Shown here piece by piece: positions 61,608 through 64,000 of a DNA stretch of 64,000 bases; positions within the stretch are counted from its first letter, which is position 1; each line of letters opens with the position of its first letter. This DNA is from Staphylococcus coagulans (GTDB lineage: Bacteria > Bacillota > Bacilli > Staphylococcales > Staphylococcaceae): contig NZ_PPQN01000014.1 of NCBI RefSeq assembly GCF_002901995.1, forward strand, positions 1-64,000. Direction: 5' to 3'. The notes below the pieces were generated by a model. That model made no database searches and was not told where the DNA came from. It saw nothing but the letters and a program-made list of their open reading frames with translations. Position numbers and translations under genes: made by a program.

Positions 61608-63038
61608 ATGACTATTAGTAATTATCTACATTTCTTACAAACTGAGGTTGAGGGGCAACTGTTAGATAGAAAGAGAGCATCAATAAGCCCTAAAGATGTT
61701 GCTCAGCATATCTGTGCGTTTGCGAATGCGGAAGGTGGCAAATTAGTGATTGGTATTGAGGACAATGGAGAGATCTCAGGTTTTAATCATGCAAAAGCAA
61801 AAAAGAAAGAATTATATATAGAAGCACCATTTGAACATTTATACAGAATACCTAAATATACATATGAATTAATAGACGTGAAAAAACTTGATGGAACCCT
61901 AGATCAAATTTTGGTTTTTGATATTGAACCTAGTTATGATGCTATTATCACTTTAAAGGATGATTCAGTTTATTTAAGAATTAACGATAAGAGTAGAAAA
62001 CTCACACATAACCAAATTACAAATTTAGAGTACGATCGTGGTGCACGTCGCTTTGAAGAAGAATTAGTGGAGTACTCGAGTTTTGAAGATGTGGATGAAA
62101 ATCTAGTAAATGAATTTAAACAATTACTTAATACAAATGTAGAAAACGAAAAACTATTAAAAGCTAGGGGCTTCATGCGTGAAGGTAAATTGACAGTAGC
62201 TGGTTTGTTATTATTTAGTAATAATATCAATGTTTACTTACCCAGTGCTAGAATTCGATTTATGAGATATGAAGGTACTAAAGAAGAGACAGGTGCTCGA
62301 CTTAATGTAGTTAAAGATATTACTTTTGAAAAAGCCTTACCGATAGCAATCAGAGAAGCAAGAGCTTTTATCAATACTCAATTACGAGAATACACCTTTC
62401 TAGGAAAAGAAGGCAAATTTGTCACGCTACCTGAATATCCTGAATTTGCGTGGTTTGAGGGGATGATTAATGCGATTATACATCGTAGATATGATAATCA
62501 AGGTGATCATATTAGAATAAAAATGTTTGATGATAGATTAGAAATTAGTAGCCCAGGTGCACTTCCTGCTTCTGTTACTTTAGAAAATATTAAAGAAGAA
62601 AGGTATTCACGAAATCCTAAATTAGCCGCTGCATTAACTCAATATAAGTGGGTTAGAGAATCAAATGAAGGTGTTGGACGTATATTTGATGAAATGAAAG
62701 ACTATTTTCTAGATGATCCTGTTTATTCAGAGCCCAATAATAGTTCAGTTCAGCTGACTTTGAAGAATAATATTGTTGCTAGGAAAGAAAGAGAAACAGG
62801 TCGAGTAAGCAATATAATCACGCCTGAGTTATTTGATAGCTTAAATGAGCAACAAGAATTAATTGTGAGACATTTATATAACCAAGGAGAATTAACAGCT
62901 TCGAAAATTGCTGCGATAATTCAAAGATCTGTTCCTACAGCAAGAAAAAGGTTAAAAGAATTAGAAGAAATGAATGTCATATCTACGCATGGATCAAGTA
63001 AAAATGATCCGAAAAGAACGTATTACTTATTAGATTGA
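61608..63038 (+). CDS. AlbA_2/HATPase-domain putative DNA-binding regulator
   Basis: A 476-residue protein with an N-terminal AlbA_2 (Schlafen-like, PF04326) domain at residues about 10-130 (FANAEGGKLVIGIEDNG), a central to C-terminal HATPase_c_4-type region at about 230-385 (FEGMINAIIHRRYDNQGDH, RYSRNPKLAAAL, NEGVGRIFDEM), and a terminal winged helix at about 415-470. This is the plan of the 'ATP-dependent DNA helicase RecG-related' accessory proteins, which are not helicases. ATG at 61608 has GAGAGG upstream. It is the first gene after the core rpsI. Such proteins are common in mobile islands and phage-defence regions; function is unknown. Confidence 0.8.
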   Translation: MTISNYLHFLQTEVEGQLLDRKRASISPKDVAQHICAFANAEGGKLVIGIEDNGEISGFNHAKAKKKELYIEAPFEHLYRIPKYTYELIDVKKLDGTLDQILVFDIEPSYDAIITLKDDSVYLRINDKSRKLTHNQITNLEYDRGARRFEEELVEYSSFEDVDENLVNEFKQLLNTNVENEKLLKARGFMREGKLTVAGLLLFSNNINVYLPSARIRFMRYEGTKEETGARLNVVKDITFEKALPIAIREARAFINTQLREYTFLGKEGKFVTLPEYPEFAWFEGMINAIIHRRYDNQGDHIRIKMFDDRLEISSPGALPASVTLENIKEERYSRNPKLAAALTQYKWVRESNEGVGRIFDEMKDYFLDDPVYSEPNNSSVQLTLKNNIVARKERETGRVSNIITPELFDSLNEQQELIVRHLYNQGELTASKIAAIIQRSVPTARKRLKELEEMNVISTHGSSKNDPKRTYYLLD

Positions 63039-63050
63039 TAAATAATTTGT

Positions 63051-63243
63051 AAACTTTCGAGTAACTCAAAAGGAAAGGTACTGAGCTATATAGAAAGTCC
63101 AATAACATCAAGGTGTTCGAAGGGTTTCGAGTAAAATAAAAAACTTTCGAGTAGCTCAAAAGGTAGAGGGCTGAGCTATATAGAAAATCCAATAATATCA
63201 AGGTGTTCGAAGAGTTTCGAGTAAAATAAAAAACTTTCGAGTA
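63051..63243. repeat. 90-bp tandem repeat, two and a part copies
   Basis: The block starting AAACTTTCGAGTA occurs at 63051, 63141 and 63231 (the last copy only about 13 bases). The two full units are about 90% identical (9 differences in 90). The octamer TTCGAGTA appears five times (63056, 63126, 63146, 63216, 63236) with alternating 70/20 spacing. It begins 13 bases after the AlbA_2 gene stop. It is not a CRISPR array, since the intervals are themselves copies. Confidence 0.85.
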
Positions 63244-63351
63244 CTGTAACGCTACAAAGGAAGAGTATGCTAAAAATTTTTTATTTGAATTGGTTGTTGA
63301 GCCTGATCATATTGACTTAGGTGATATTTGGATACTTATAGAAGTAATTTA
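63230..63351 (+). pseudogene. Orphan C-terminal coding fragment
   Basis: From the end of the repeat an open frame runs KTFEYCNATKEEYAKNFLFE and on to DLGDIWILIEVI before a stop at 63349-63351. It has no start codon or ribosome site and looks like the last 40 residues of a protein whose front part was lost at the repeat. I do not recognise the family. Confidence 0.45.
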
Positions 63352-63432
63352 AAGATAACTTAAACTGTTCAGTTTATGCAATCATGTGACTATTGATCTA
63401 ATTACTAGATAATGTAATAAAGGAGATTACTT

Positions 63433-63687
63433 ATGCGCGATGCTCGTGATATATTGAAACTAATTCTCGATATAGCTAAACAAGATGAGCGTATTGTATC
63501 CGTCTTACTAAATGGGTCAAGAGCTAATCCCTATAGTGGGAATGATCGACTTCAAGATTATGATATTATTTTTGCAACTGAATATGTAAATGAATTTGTT
63601 AAAGATAAAGAATGGCACAAGCAGTTTGGTCCTATATTAGGCCCTCTGTCAAATAGGACTGATGAGTATACTATAGAGGTTAAGTAG
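63433..63687 (+). pseudogene. Truncated ANT(6)-like nucleotidyltransferase
   Basis: An 84-residue frame with a good ribosome site (AAAGGAG) that matches only the N-terminus of streptomycin-type aminoglycoside 6-adenylyltransferases (AadE/AadK group): LDIAKQDERIVSVLLNGSRA, then DYDIIF, holding the Gly-Ser and Asp-X-Asp nucleotidyltransferase motif. Family members have about 280-300 residues, so roughly 200 are missing and no continuation is visible in any frame afterwards. It should not confer resistance. It might be expressed as a short protein, but a remnant is more likely. Confidence 0.65.
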
Positions 63688-63708
63688 CATCGTGTTGCTT
63701 AATCTTTT
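63676..63708 (+). terminator. Hairpin at the end of the truncated ANT(6)-like gene
   Basis: TTAAGTAGCA pairs with TGTTGCTTAA (two G-U pairs) around TCG, then ATCTTTTTT. It overlaps the stop codon at the truncation point. The remaining stretch to 64000 shows no convincing gene, only AT-rich sequence and a weak hairpin at 63928-63954. Confidence 0.55.
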
Positions 63709-64000
63709 TTGCTTGAGGCCCTAAAAGAAACCCTAACAATATATGTATGATGAATGTATATACCTAATTATCCATACGGGCTAGATAAAGAAATTGCTTT
63801 ATGTTATTATAATTAAAATTATATAAGCAAACTTTGCACAAGAAGAGTAATTGTATATTTTTTTATAGCGAGCTATTGAGGGTGGGAGAATAGCAAAAAT
63901 TATATTGATGAAGCGCGTCTTGTGGGTAACGTATTGAACCTAAGTAGGTACGTTCGGTGGTCACATCGTTAACAATGAGAGTGTATGTTTTTAGGCATAA

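Noticed and set aside
62983-63201. 72-codon minus-strand ORF across the tandem repeat
   Set aside because: It is open only because the repeat unit is a multiple of three; it has no ribosome site and reads through the end of the AlbA_2 gene.
63051-63243. CRISPR-like array
   Set aside because: The sequences between the repeated octamers are themselves near-identical copies rather than unique spacers, and no cas genes are present.

Overview
The window is chromosomal DNA from a low-GC Firmicute, almost certainly a Staphylococcus. SarR, FhuD2, NanA, MoeB/MoaE, FemX (FmhB) and the S10-spc-alpha ribosomal cluster all read as close relatives of the S. aureus proteins as I remember them. A complete Leloir operon and a sialic-acid locus with a GntR-type regulator suggest a non-aureus species, but I cannot name it from sequence alone.

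Layout. 1-4.3 kb: sarR, an acyl-CoA dehydrogenase, a CsbD-like stress protein, a DUF454 membrane protein and the Fur-boxed siderophore receptor fhuD2. 4.3-8.6 kb: sialic-acid catabolism, with nanT and nanA on the minus strand and a FadR-type regulator plus nanK on the plus strand, carrying an operator palindrome and cre-like sites. 8.6-11 kb: bioY behind a BirA-type operator, a GNAT protein and fdhD. 11.1-15.9 kb: galR-galKET. 16-24.6 kb: molybdate uptake (modABC) and molybdenum cofactor synthesis (moeB, moaB, moaC, moeA, mobB, moaE, moaD, mobA, moaA), which would serve molybdoenzymes encoded elsewhere, with FdhD as their sulfur carrier. 24.7-28.6 kb: a secreted nuclease, a MarR regulator, a glyoxalase-fold protein and a small membrane protein. 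28.8-33.4 kb: femX and an RND transporter. 33.6-42.1 kb: an aminotransferase, small membrane proteins, a tiny coiled-coil protein, an AEC permease, a GNAT protein, topB, an NCS2 purine permease and another membrane protein.

42.5-56.5 kb is the S10-spc-alpha operon from rpsJ to rplQ in standard Firmicute order, with secY, adk, infA, rpmJ and rpoA. It is followed by ecfA1-ecfA2-ecfT-truA (vitamin ECF transporter energising module and pseudouridine synthase), then the L13 leader with rplM-rpsI.

After rpsI (61.4 kb to the end) the character changes to accessory DNA: an AlbA_2/HATPase-type regulator-like protein, a 90-bp tandem repeat, an orphan C-terminal coding fragment and a truncated ANT(6)-like nucleotidyltransferase. 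This is the least explained part of the window. I found no tRNA, rRNA, CRISPR array or intact insertion sequence.
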